Positions 42,677-50,872 of a stretch of DNA of 64,000 nt are shown here, piece after piece; positions within the stretch are counted from its first letter, which is position 1, and the number at the start of each line of letters is the position of its first letter. This DNA comes from Paraburkholderia tropica (GTDB taxonomy: Bacteria; Pseudomonadota; Gammaproteobacteria; Burkholderiales; Burkholderiaceae). Where the stretch lies: NCBI RefSeq assembly GCF_900109265.1, contig NZ_FNZM01000003.1, forward strand, positions 248,001-312,000, written 5' to 3'. The translations under genes and the position numbers were made by a program. The notes below the pieces were generated by a model, which saw only the letters and a program-made list of their open reading frames with translations, did not search any database and was not told the DNA's origin.

Positions 42677-44077
42677 ATGAATAAGTTGATCACTTCTCGG
42701 CGTCCGACGCGCCTGCATCGCTGGATTGCCGTGGGCATGGCGCTGTGCATCGGACTGCTGGTCGCGGCGATTCTGCCGCGCGCGGCCACGCCTTTGCCGG
42801 CGTGTCTGCCTTTCGTGCCTGTTTTTTGCACGGCGGTCGTGGTGACCGAATCGATTACTGCGCTGCTGATGTGGGTGCGTTACCGCATGGGCAAGTCGCC
42901 GCTCGACGCGGCCTTGTCGGCGGCCTACGCGTTCAGCAGCCTGACCTGCGCGGTGCAATTGCTGATTTTCCCCGGCGTGTTCTCGCCTACCGGCCTGCTG
43001 GGCGCCGGCAAGCAGACGGCAGTGTGGGTCTGGGTGCTCTGGCACGGCGGCTTTCCGGCGATCGTGCTGATCGGCTTCACGCTGCGCCGTCTCGCGGGCA
43101 AGAAGGCGGCGCTGCGCCTTCCGCACGCACGTTCGCTCGTGTGGCTCGCGCTCGGCGCCAGCGCGCTCGGTTGTCTCGTCGCGGTGCGCGCGAGCGACTG
43201 GCTGCCCGCGCTGATCCGCGACGGCTCGTATGCCGCGCTTCAGCACAGCCCCGTCACGGCGCTGGTCGTGTTCGTGAGCGTGGCGGCCCTCATCGCGCAA
43301 CTCGTCTCGGGCCGTCTGCGCACGGTGCTCGACATCTGGCTGACGATTGCGCTGCTCGCCTTTTTCGCCGATGTCGTCCTCACGCTCGCCGGTTCGGCGC
43401 GCTACACGATCGGCTGGTATGGCGCGCGCGGGGCGTCGATGATCGCGTCGTCGGCATTGCTGGCCGCGTTGCTGGTCGAGATCGCGATGCTCTATTCGCG
43501 GCTCGCGAAGATGAACGAGGATCTCGAACAGAAAGCGAATCGCGACGCCTTGACGGGCCTCTACAACCGCGGCTGGTTCGACGCCGCGTATGCGCGCGAA
43601 CATCTTTCCGCGCGTCATCGCGCGAGTCCGCTTTCGGTGCTGATGGTCGACGTCGATCACTTCAAGCAATACAACGACGCCTACGGGCACGGTGCGGGCG
43701 ACGTCTGTCTGCGTTTGATCGCCGATGCGCTGCAAGCCTGTTTGCGGCGCACGGACGACGCCGTGTGCCGCTACGGCGGCGAAGAATTCGTGGTGCTGTT
43801 GCCCGGTTGCGCGCGCGACGCGGCCATTGCGATTGGCGAAGCGATGCGCGTGGCCGTGCGCAGTCTCGACATTCGCGCGCGCACGCAGGCGAAGCGCGTG
43901 ACGGTGTCGATCGGTGCGTTCACCAGCGATTTCGGCGATGAATTCGCTGTCGATCCGCTTAGGGCTGCCGACGAAAATCTCTATCGCGCGAAAGCCGCGG
44001 GCCGCGACAAGGTGATGGCGAGCGCGCTGCCGTCGATCGTGCCGCTCGCTTCGTCGGCGGCAACTGTTGAAGGCTGA
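42677..44077 (+). CDS. MASE4-domain diguanylate cyclase
   Basis: 466 residues from the ATG at 42677 (MNKLITSRR); the frame is open to 42587 but the extra part is unlike a protein start. About eight membrane helices (residues 15-280) with WVRYRMGKSPLDAALSAAYA and FPGVFSPTGLLGAG match the MASE4 membrane sensor. A C-terminal GGDEF domain has DALTGLYNRGWFD, VDVDHFKQYNDAYGH and GGEEF, with RTDD (RxxD) five residues upstream, giving product inhibition. It should synthesise c-di-GMP in response to a membrane or redox cue. It lies 109 bp after the sensor GGDEF-EAL gene, same strand, likely the same transcript. Confidence 0.92.
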   Translation: MNKLITSRRPTRLHRWIAVGMALCIGLLVAAILPRAATPLPACLPFVPVFCTAVVVTESITALLMWVRYRMGKSPLDAALSAAYAFSSLTCAVQLLIFPGVFSPTGLLGAGKQTAVWVWVLWHGGFPAIVLIGFTLRRLAGKKAALRLPHARSLVWLALGASALGCLVAVRASDWLPALIRDGSYAALQHSPVTALVVFVSVAALIAQLVSGRLRTVLDIWLTIALLAFFADVVLTLAGSARYTIGWYGARGASMIASSALLAALLVEIAMLYSRLAKMNEDLEQKANRDALTGLYNRGWFDAAYAREHLSARHRASPLSVLMVDVDHFKQYNDAYGHGAGDVCLRLIADALQACLRRTDDAVCRYGGEEFVVLLPGCARDAAIAIGEAMRVAVRSLDIRARTQAKRVTVSIGAFTSDFGDEFAVDPLRAADENLYRAKAAGRDKVMASALPSIVPLASSAATVEG

Positions 44078-44125
44078 TTCGCCATCGACGGTATAAACGG
44101 CGCCGCCGCTTTTATTCGTATCGAT

Positions 44126-45091
44126 TCAACGCAGCGCGGCGCGCAGATCGCGCACGCCGCGCCCGAGACGCTGACGCAATAACGTGCGCAGCGTCGCCCC
44201 ATCTTCGTAGCCCACTTCGGCGGCAATCGCGTCGATGTCCAGACCGCTGCCGTGCAGCAGCGATTGCGCGCGCTCGACGCGCAGATCCTGAAAGTACGCC
44301 AGCGGCGATTTCCCCAGCACTTCCTGACAACGCCGTTGCAGCGAACGCGGGCTCGTGGCCAGCGCGCCGGCGGCTTCCTGCAATGAGAAGCCGCGCTTGA
44401 GGTGCGTGCGCGACCATTGCTCGAAGCGCTGAATCAGCGGGTCGGCCTGCGCGAGATGATTGGGGATGATGTACGGCGCCTGCGAGCTGCGGATATCGGC
44501 GAGCAGATAACGCGACACCACCGTCGCCAGTTCGGGACTCTGCTTGCGGATCAGCCACAGCGCGAGGTCGAGATGGCCCATCGCCGCGCCCGCCGTCGCG
44601 CCCGCGTCGGTGGCCACGAGCATGCGCGTTTCGTCGAGCCGCACGCGCGGATAGCGCTGCCGGAACAGCGGCGCGAGCGACCAGGTGGTGGTGGCGTCGC
44701 GATCGTCGAGCAAACCCGCTTCGGCCAGCACGAAGGTGCCGATGCACGACGCCGCCACGAACACGCCTTGATCGCGCCACGCACGCAACTGCGCCTGGGC
44801 GTCGCGCACGTCCGCGCGCGCAAGCGCCGGCAGCAGGGTCTCGGGCGTGACGGCCGCGAGCGCGGGCACGACCGCCCAGTCGGGCTTCAGGTCGGCCGTG
44901 ATCGGCTGCACCGGAATCGTGAAGCCGTGGCCCGAACGCACGCGCTTGCGCACGCCCACCACGCTCACCTCGAAACGCGGCGCGCCGCCCGTCACGCGCG
45001 CGCCGAGATTGTTGGCGGCCCGCAGCGTGTCGAGCACCACGGCGAGTCCGGTATCGAAGAGTCCGTCGAGGGCGAGCACGGCGATGCGCAT
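44126..45091 (-). CDS. GlxA-type transcriptional regulator (DJ-1/PfpI plus AraC HTH)
   Basis: 321 residues from the ATG at 45091. The N-terminal DJ-1/PfpI amidotransferase-like domain has AASCIGTFVLAEAGLLDDRDATTTW at the nucleophile elbow, which in this family is usually a sensory rather than catalytic site. The C-terminal AraC/XylS double helix-turn-helix spans about residues 215-315 (FSLQEAAGALATSPRSLQRRCQEV, then DIDAIAAEVGYEDGATL). It is divergent from the small isomerase-like gene at 45203, with 111 bp between starts, so that gene is a likely target along with itself. Confidence 0.9.
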   Translation of the reverse strand: MRIAVLALDGLFDTGLAVVLDTLRAANNLGARVTGGAPRFEVSVVGVRKRVRSGHGFTIPVQPITADLKPDWAVVPALAAVTPETLLPALARADVRDAQAQLRAWRDQGVFVAASCIGTFVLAEAGLLDDRDATTTWSLAPLFRQRYPRVRLDETRMLVATDAGATAGAAMGHLDLALWLIRKQSPELATVVSRYLLADIRSSQAPYIIPNHLAQADPLIQRFEQWSRTHLKRGFSLQEAAGALATSPRSLQRRCQEVLGKSPLAYFQDLRVERAQSLLHGSGLDIDAIAAEVGYEDGATLRTLLRQRLGRGVRDLRAALR

Positions 45092-45202
45092 GGCGTAAAT
45101 GACCCTAAAGTTGTCATTTGCGACGATACTGCTTTTCCGGCCGGAACGCTACAGTGATCTCCGTTGCACGTCGCAACGACGCTCGAATACAGGAGATTTC
45201 CC

Positions 45203-45493
45203 ATGAAGGTTTTCGCAGTCGGAACGATCGTCAAGCCGCTCACCGATGAAGAGCAGCAACGCATCATGCCGAAGGAAGTGCCGCACACGCTTCAACTCTA
45301 TCTCGACGGCAAGATCGACCAGTTCTGGTTTCGTCACGACACGCCCGGCGTGATCTTCCTGATGAACGCCGCGACCGTGGAAGAGGCCAAGGCTTCGCTC
45401 GACACGCTGCCGCTGGTCGAAAACGGGTTGATGACGTTCGATCTCACGCCGGTGGGTCCGCTCGCGCCGCTCGGTCGTCTGATTCCGCAATAA
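45203..45493 (+). CDS. Muconolactone-isomerase-like small protein
   Basis: 96 residues from the ATG at 45203, with AGGAG at 45191-45195. The order of strands and helices (MKVFAVGTIVKPL, a LQLYLDGKIDQFWFR segment, GVIFLMNAATVEEAKASLDTLPL, then MTFDLTPVGPL) fits the dimeric alpha/beta-barrel fold of muconolactone delta-isomerase-like and YciI-like proteins. A true isomerase role is not supported by context, as no beta-ketoadipate genes are here. It probably responds to the divergent GlxA-type regulator. Confidence 0.75.
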   Translation: MKVFAVGTIVKPLTDEEQQRIMPKEVPHTLQLYLDGKIDQFWFRHDTPGVIFLMNAATVEEAKASLDTLPLVENGLMTFDLTPVGPLAPLGRLIPQ

Positions 45494-45783
45494 GGGTGTT
45501 GGAAAACATCGAAAAATAATCAGCAATCCAGATTATCAAAGCAGTATTCGCGCGCGTTCGATTTGCATCGAGCGCGCGTAGTTTTTCTACTTAAATCATG
45601 TAGTTTTTCTCCATATTGCGCGCGTCCGTTCCCTCATTTCGGACAACCTATCCGGTATTACCCTGGGGCTATTTCTCGTCCGCCAGAACTCTGCTATAAA
45701 TGCGCTCCCAAGCTGATTACGTTTTAGCACGGTGAAAAATCGCAGGCGCGGATAACGCGCCGAAAGCCGTCGAAAGGAGTGCC
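45494..45783. promoter_or_regulatory. Promoter region of the ribose operon
   Basis: Contains two direct copies of GTAGTTTTTCT (45578-45588 and 45600-45610), 22 bp apart, and an extended -10 candidate TGCTATAAA (45692-45700). The matching -35 (TTTCTC, 45672-45677) is poor, so activator dependence is possible. A small inverted repeat ATAATC/GATTAT spans 45516-45536 just after the preceding gene. GAAAGGAG lies before the rbsK start. Confidence 0.45.
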
Positions 45784-46674
45784 ATGGCGCGCGTCGTAGT
45801 GGTGGGCAGTATCAACATGGACATGGTCGTCGCGACCGAGACGTTTCCCCGCCTGGGCGAGACGCTGTTCGGCACGCGTTTCTCGACGCATCCGGGTGGC
45901 AAGGGCGCGAACCAGGCGGTGGCTGCGGCCCGTCTGGGCGCCGACGTGACGATGATCGGTTGCGTGGGCGACGACGCGTTCGGCAACGAGATGAAGGCAA
46001 CGCTCGCGCGCGAAGGCGTGGACATCCGCCACGTGAGCACCGGCCGCGAGGCCACCGGCATCGCCTCGATCACGGTGTCGGGCGGCGACAACGCGATCAT
46101 CGTCGTGCCGGGCGCGAATGACGAACTCACGCCTGCGCATATCGACGCGGCGAGCGACGCCTTCGCACAGGCCGACGTCGTGCTCGCGCAACTCGAAGTG
46201 CCGATGGCGACCGTGATCCACGCCGCGCGCCGCGCGCGCGAGCACGGCAAGCCGTTCTTCCTGAATCCCGCGCCCGCCGTGGCGCTCAGCGACGAACTCG
46301 TCGAACTGGCCACGCTGCTCACGCCCAACGAACACGAACTCGCGACCGCGCTGCAGCAGCCCGAAGCCGACTGGGCGCGCACGCTGGCAAGCCGTCCGGG
46401 CCGCATTGCGATGACGCACGGCAAGGAAGGCGCGTACTTCACGCAGGCCGACGGCACGCTCGCGCATCAGCCGGGTTTCACCGTCGAAGCGGTCGACAGC
46501 ACCGGCGCAGGCGACACCTTCAACGGCGCGCTGGCGGCCTTCTGGCATCTGGGCATGAGTGAAGCCGTGCGCCGCGCGAACGCGGCGGGCGCGCTCTCCG
46601 TCACGCGTGCGGGCGCGCAGGGCGGCATGCCCACGCTCGCCGAACTCGAAGCACTCTTGAAACAGCGGGCGTAA
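45784..46674 (+). CDS. rbsK: Ribokinase
   Basis: 296 residues, ATG at 45784 after GAAAGGAG. The PfkB family signatures are present: GSINMDMVVATE at the start, HPGGKGANQAVAAARLGA, NPAPAVALSDELV, TPNEHEL, and the active-site VDSTGAGDTFNGALA with the catalytic Asp. It phosphorylates D-ribose at C5 in the cytosol. It opens the order rbsK-rbsD-rbsA-rbsC-rbsB and lies six bases from rbsD. Confidence 0.95.
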   Translation: MARVVVVGSINMDMVVATETFPRLGETLFGTRFSTHPGGKGANQAVAAARLGADVTMIGCVGDDAFGNEMKATLAREGVDIRHVSTGREATGIASITVSGGDNAIIVVPGANDELTPAHIDAASDAFAQADVVLAQLEVPMATVIHAARRAREHGKPFFLNPAPAVALSDELVELATLLTPNEHELATALQQPEADWARTLASRPGRIAMTHGKEGAYFTQADGTLAHQPGFTVEAVDSTGAGDTFNGALAAFWHLGMSEAVRRANAAGALSVTRAGAQGGMPTLAELEALLKQRA

Positions 46675-46680
46675 TACGCG

Positions 46681-47079
46681 ATGAAAAAACACGGACATTT
46701 GAATCGCGACATCGCGCGCGTGCTGGCCGGCATGGGCCATACCGACAGCCTCGTGATCGCCGATTGCGGTCTGCCGATCCCCGAGGGCGTCGAATGCATC
46801 GACCTGTCGATGTCGCTCGGCGTGCCGGGCTTCTTCGACGTGCTCGACAGCGTGCTCGCCGACTTCAAGGCCGAGCGCGCGGTGTTCGCGAGCGAGGCGC
46901 AGACGCATAACGCCGCCGTGGTCGCACGCGAGCGCGAGCTGGCTGCTGCGCAGGTCGTCATCGAAGAAGTGCCGCACGAAGAATTCAAGCGCCGCTGCCG
47001 TGCAGCGAAAGCGGTGATCCGCACCGGCGAATGCAGCCCTTACGCGAATGTGATCCTGCATTCGGGCGTGATCTTCTAG
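46681..47079 (+). CDS. rbsD: D-ribose pyranase
   Basis: 132 residues. MKKHGHLNRDIARVLAGMGHTD carries the catalytic-type histidine of RbsD/FucU proteins; IADCGLPIP, DLSMSLGVPGFFDVL and a C-terminal IRTGECSPYANVILHSGVIF complete the family pattern. It interconverts the pyranose and furanose forms of ribose so that ribokinase can act. It is packed between rbsK and rbsA with gaps of six and seven bases, and the AGGAGG serving rbsA overlaps its stop. Confidence 0.95.
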   Translation: MKKHGHLNRDIARVLAGMGHTDSLVIADCGLPIPEGVECIDLSMSLGVPGFFDVLDSVLADFKAERAVFASEAQTHNAAVVARERELAAAQVVIEEVPHEEFKRRCRAAKAVIRTGECSPYANVILHSGVIF

Positions 47080-47086
47080 GAGGTCG

Positions 47087-48604
47087 ATGATGCAAGTGAA
47101 GATGCAGGGCATCGGCAAGGCGTTCGGCCCCGTGCGGGTGCTCGAAGGCGTCGATTTCCACATCGAGGCGGGTGAGATTCACGCGCTGATGGGCGAGAAC
47201 GGCGCCGGTAAATCGACGCTCATGAAGATTCTGAGCGGCGTGTATCAGGCCGACGCGGGCGCCGTGCTGATCGACGGTCAAGCCGTGCAGATCCGCAGCA
47301 CCGTGGACGCCGAACGCGCGGGCATCGCCATCATCCACCAGGAGCTGAATCTGATTCCGCAGCTCACGGTGATGGAGAACCTGTTTCTCGGCCGCGAGCC
47401 GAGCCGTTTCGGCATGGTCGATACCGCCGCGATGCGCAAGCAGGCGCGCACGTGGCTCGACATGGTCGGCGCGCAGCGCATCGATCCGCAAACCGAGGCA
47501 GGCACGCTGTCGATCGGCCAGCAGCAGCTCGTGGAAATCGCCAAGGCGCTCTCGCTGAACGCGCAGGTGCTGATCATGGACGAGCCCACCGCCGCGCTCA
47601 CGAACCGCGAAATCGACACGCTGTTCGAGATCATGCAGCAACTGAAGGCGCGCGGCGTGGCGATTGTCTACGTCTCGCACCGCATGGAAGAAATCTTCCG
47701 TATCTGCGACAAGATCAGCGTGCTGCGCGACGGCCACTTCGTGGGCGAGCGCGCGATTCCCGACACCAATTTCGACGAGATCGTGCGACTGATGGTGGGC
47801 CGCGAACTCGGCGAGCGTTTTCCCAAGCGCAATCACACGCCGGGCGACGTGCGCATGCAGGTCGAGAATCTCGCCGACGACGGCCATATCGAAGGCGTGA
47901 GCTTCGAGGTGCGCGCGGGCGAAGTGCTCGGCATCGCAGGGCTGATGGGCGCGGGCCGCAGCGAGATTCTGCGCACGCTGTTTGGCGCGAACCGCAAGCG
48001 TGCGGGCACCGTGAAGCTCGACGGCAAGCCGCTCGACGTGCGCGACGCCTCGAGCGCGATTGCGGCGGGCATCGGCTTCGTCACGGAAGACCGCAAGCGG
48101 CAAGGTCTCGTGCTCGGCATGTCGGTGCGCGAGAACGCGACGCTCGTGCATCTGGACCGTTACGCGAAGCTCGGCTTCGTCAACGACAAAGCCGAACGCG
48201 GCGCGGTCGACGGCCTCATCAAGCAATTGCGCGTGCGCACGCGCGACGCGGAACTCGACGTGAAGTCGCTCTCCGGCGGCAACCAGCAGAAGGTGGTGTT
48301 CGCCAAGTGGCTCGCGAAGCCACCCAAGGTGCTGCTGCTCGACGAACCCACGCGCGGCGTGGACGTGGGCGGCAAGGCCGAGATCTACACGATCGTCAAC
48401 CAGCTCGCGGAGCAGGGCGTGGCGATCGTGATGGTGTCGTCCGAACTGCCCGAGGTGCTGGCGATGAGCGACCGCATTCTCGTGATGCACCAGGGTCGTC
48501 AGGCCGGCATTTTCGAGGCGGCGAGCGCCACCCAGGAACAGATCATGACGGCCGCGGCAGGCGGCCATGCGGCGCAGCACGACGCGCCGCAAGCGGCGGC
48601 CTGA
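47087..48604 (+). CDS. rbsA: Ribose ABC transporter ATP-binding protein
   Basis: 505 residues; the start is one of two adjacent ATGs at 47087 and 47090 after AGGAGG. Two fused nucleotide-binding domains are present: the first has GENGAGKST (Walker A), LSIGQQQLVEIAKAL (signature) and LIMDEPTAAL (Walker B); the second has a degenerate Walker A (GLMGAGRSEI), LSGGNQQKVVFAKWL and LLLDEPTRGVDVG, as in all sugar ABC ATPases of this class. It drives ribose uptake with RbsC and RbsB at the inner membrane. Confidence 0.96.
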   Translation: MMQVKMQGIGKAFGPVRVLEGVDFHIEAGEIHALMGENGAGKSTLMKILSGVYQADAGAVLIDGQAVQIRSTVDAERAGIAIIHQELNLIPQLTVMENLFLGREPSRFGMVDTAAMRKQARTWLDMVGAQRIDPQTEAGTLSIGQQQLVEIAKALSLNAQVLIMDEPTAALTNREIDTLFEIMQQLKARGVAIVYVSHRMEEIFRICDKISVLRDGHFVGERAIPDTNFDEIVRLMVGRELGERFPKRNHTPGDVRMQVENLADDGHIEGVSFEVRAGEVLGIAGLMGAGRSEILRTLFGANRKRAGTVKLDGKPLDVRDASSAIAAGIGFVTEDRKRQGLVLGMSVRENATLVHLDRYAKLGFVNDKAERGAVDGLIKQLRVRTRDAELDVKSLSGGNQQKVVFAKWLAKPPKVLLLDEPTRGVDVGGKAEIYTIVNQLAEQGVAIVMVSSELPEVLAMSDRILVMHQGRQAGIFEAASATQEQIMTAAAGGHAAQHDAPQAAA

Positions 48605-48660
48605 GTCCAGGCCGCGCACTTCAAACACAGCACCTCTACAGCACATTCGCGAGATTCGAC

Positions 48661-49617
48661 ATGGCGCAACTGACGATGACTCCCAGCAGCAAGGCGACGC
48701 TGCAAAAGCTCGGACCTTTTATCGCGCTGCTGATCATAGCGGTCGCATTGTCGATCGTGAGCCGCGACTTCCTCACGGTCGACAACCTGCTCAACGTGAT
48801 GCGGCAGGCGTCGATCAACGCGCTGATCGCGTTCGGCATGACGCTCGTGATTCTGCTCGGCGGCATCGATCTTTCGGCGGGCTCGGTGCTGGCGCTGTCG
48901 TCGGTGATCATCGCGACGCTCCTCAGTTCGGGCACCAATGCGCTGGTCGCGACCGTCGCGGGCCTCGCGGCGGGCGGCCTGATGGGTCTCGCCAACGGCC
49001 TCGTCATCAGCAAGGGCAAGGTGGCGCCGTTCATCGCCACGCTCGGCTCGATGACGGTGTTGCGCGGTCTCGCGCTGGTGGTCTCGAACGGCAGCCCGAT
49101 CAGCAGCTTCAACAGCGACTTCTTCTCGCTGCTCGGCGGCGGTTATGTCGCGCGTCTGATTCCGATTCCCGTCGTGCTGATGCTCGTGATGTTCGGCGTG
49201 TTCTGGGTGCTGCTGCGCAAGACCGTGTTCGGCCGCCATGTCTACGCGACCGGCGGCAACGCGGAATCGGCCAAGCTCTCGGGCGTGAAGGTCGATCGCA
49301 TTCAACTGTGGGTGTACACGATCTCGGGCGTGATGTCGGCGCTCGCGGGCGTGGTCCTTACGTCGCGCCTGAACTCGGCGCAGCCGACGGCGGGCACGGG
49401 CTACGAGCTCGACGCGATCGCCGCCGTGGTGCTGGGCGGCACGAGCCTCACGGGCGGGCGCGGCTGGATCTTCGGCACGCTCGTGGGCGCGCTGCTGATC
49501 GGCGTGCTGAACAACGGCCTGAATCTGCTCGACGTGTCGTCGTTCTATCAGCAGGTCATCAAGGGCGGCGTGATCCTGCTCGCCGTGCTGATCGATCGCG
49601 GTAACAAGAAGTCGTAA
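48661..49617 (+). CDS. rbsC: Ribose ABC transporter permease
   Basis: 318 residues from the ATG at 48661. A hydrophobic protein with about eight to ten helices. The family motifs NVMRQASINALIAFGMTLVI, GGIDLSAGSVLALS and AVVLGGTSLTGGRGWIFGT are clear, and the C-terminus ends FYQQVIKGGVILLAVLIDRG. It forms the membrane channel for RbsA and RbsB. It starts 56 bp after rbsA and continues the operon. Confidence 0.96.
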   Translation: MAQLTMTPSSKATLQKLGPFIALLIIAVALSIVSRDFLTVDNLLNVMRQASINALIAFGMTLVILLGGIDLSAGSVLALSSVIIATLLSSGTNALVATVAGLAAGGLMGLANGLVISKGKVAPFIATLGSMTVLRGLALVVSNGSPISSFNSDFFSLLGGGYVARLIPIPVVLMLVMFGVFWVLLRKTVFGRHVYATGGNAESAKLSGVKVDRIQLWVYTISGVMSALAGVVLTSRLNSAQPTAGTGYELDAIAAVVLGGTSLTGGRGWIFGTLVGALLIGVLNNGLNLLDVSSFYQQVIKGGVILLAVLIDRGNKKS

Positions 49618-49701
49618 GCGCAGCGTTGTAATTGCAAAGCAATCCTGATTAACCGAATCACCATCGATGCAACTCCACACATAAATACGAGGAGGATGAC
49701 T

Positions 49702-50694
49702 ATGCAGCAATCGAACACCACCATGAAATCGCCGACGTTCTCGAAACTCTTTGCGGCGCTCGTCGCCGGTTCGCTCGCGCTGGGCCTCGCGGCCTGCTCG
49801 AAGGAAGGTCCGGGCTCGTCGGGTTCGTCCGACGCGGGCGCGAGCGGCGCATCGGCGGCGGCGCCCGCTTCGGGCGGCGCGGTCACGATCGGTCTGTCGA
49901 TCTCCACGCTGAACAATCCGTTCTTCGTCTCGCTCAAAAAGGGCGCCGAGGACGAAGCGAAGAAAGACGGCGTGAACCTCATCACCGTCGATGCGCAGAA
50001 CGACCCCGCGAAGCAGCAGGCGAGCGTCGAAGACCTGATCGAGAAGAAGGTCAATGTCATCCTGATCAACCCGACCGATTCGTCGGCGGTGGCGAACGTG
50101 GTCAAGGAAGCGACCAGCAAGGGCATCAAGGTGATCTCGCTTGACCGTAGCGTGAACGGCGCTGAAGTCAGCTCGCATATCGCCTCGGACAACAAGGCCG
50201 GCGGCAAGATGGCGGCCGACTTCCTCGTCGAGAAACTGGGCGGCAAGGGCAATATCGTCGAGCTGCAAGGCATTCCGGGTTCCTCGGCGGCCAACGAGCG
50301 CGGCGCGGGCTTCGACGACGAGATCGCCGCGAAGGGCGGCGTGAAGATCGCCACGAAGCAGCCGGCCGACTTCGACCGCGCGAAGGGTCTCTCGGTGATG
50401 GAAAACATCATCCAGAGCAACAAGGACATCCAGGGCGTGTTCGCGCAGAACGACGAAATGGCGCTGGGCGCGGTCAAGGCGCTGCAGGCGGCGGGCCTGA
50501 AGGACGTGGCCGTGGTGGGCTTCGACGCCACCGACGACGCGATCGCCGCCGTGAAGGCCGGCCAGATGGCCGCGACCGTGCAGCAGCAGCCGGAACTGAT
50601 CGGCCAGTACGGCGTGCAGACCGCGAAGAAGCTCGTCGACGGCCAGCCGGTCGACAAGTTCATTCCGGTGCCGCTGAATCTCTACAAGCAGTAA
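49702..50694 (+). CDS. rbsB: Ribose ABC transporter substrate-binding lipoprotein
   Basis: 330 residues. The ATG at 49702 is preferred because GAGGAGG ends six bases before it; the ATG at 49696 directly abuts that site. The leader ends in LGLAAC, a lipobox, and is followed by a Gly/Ser/Ala linker, so this is a membrane-tethered version rather than the free periplasmic protein of E. coli. The core follows RbsB: IGLSISTLNNPFFVSLKKGAE, NVILINPTDSSAVANVVKEA, VISLDRSVNGAEV, GIPGSSAANERGAGF and AQNDEMALGAVKAL. Confidence 0.95.
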   Translation: MQQSNTTMKSPTFSKLFAALVAGSLALGLAACSKEGPGSSGSSDAGASGASAAAPASGGAVTIGLSISTLNNPFFVSLKKGAEDEAKKDGVNLITVDAQNDPAKQQASVEDLIEKKVNVILINPTDSSAVANVVKEATSKGIKVISLDRSVNGAEVSSHIASDNKAGGKMAADFLVEKLGGKGNIVELQGIPGSSAANERGAGFDDEIAAKGGVKIATKQPADFDRAKGLSVMENIIQSNKDIQGVFAQNDEMALGAVKALQAAGLKDVAVVGFDATDDAIAAVKAGQMAATVQQQPELIGQYGVQTAKKLVDGQPVDKFIPVPLNLYKQ

Positions 50695-50710
50695 TTTTCC
50701 GTAGTACCAT

Positions 50711-50775
50711 CGGGCGCGAAGACCCGCGCCCGTTGCGTCTCATGCGCCCCGACACGATCGGGGCGCATCTTTCAC
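50711..50775 (+). terminator. Double hairpin after rbsB
   Basis: Two stems in tandem: CGGGCGCG/CGCGCCCG (50711-50732) and ATGCGCCCCGA/TCGGGGCGCAT (50742-50768, five-base loop), the second followed by CTTTC. The T-run is short, but the stems are perfect. Confidence 0.65.
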
Positions 50776-50872
50776 GCCGTTCTCTCACGCGCGCCGCGCC
50801 GGTGCTTTTCACGCAGACGTTGTAAAGCGCGCCGCCGTATCGATTTCACCCACAAGCCAGCAGGAAGCCCGC

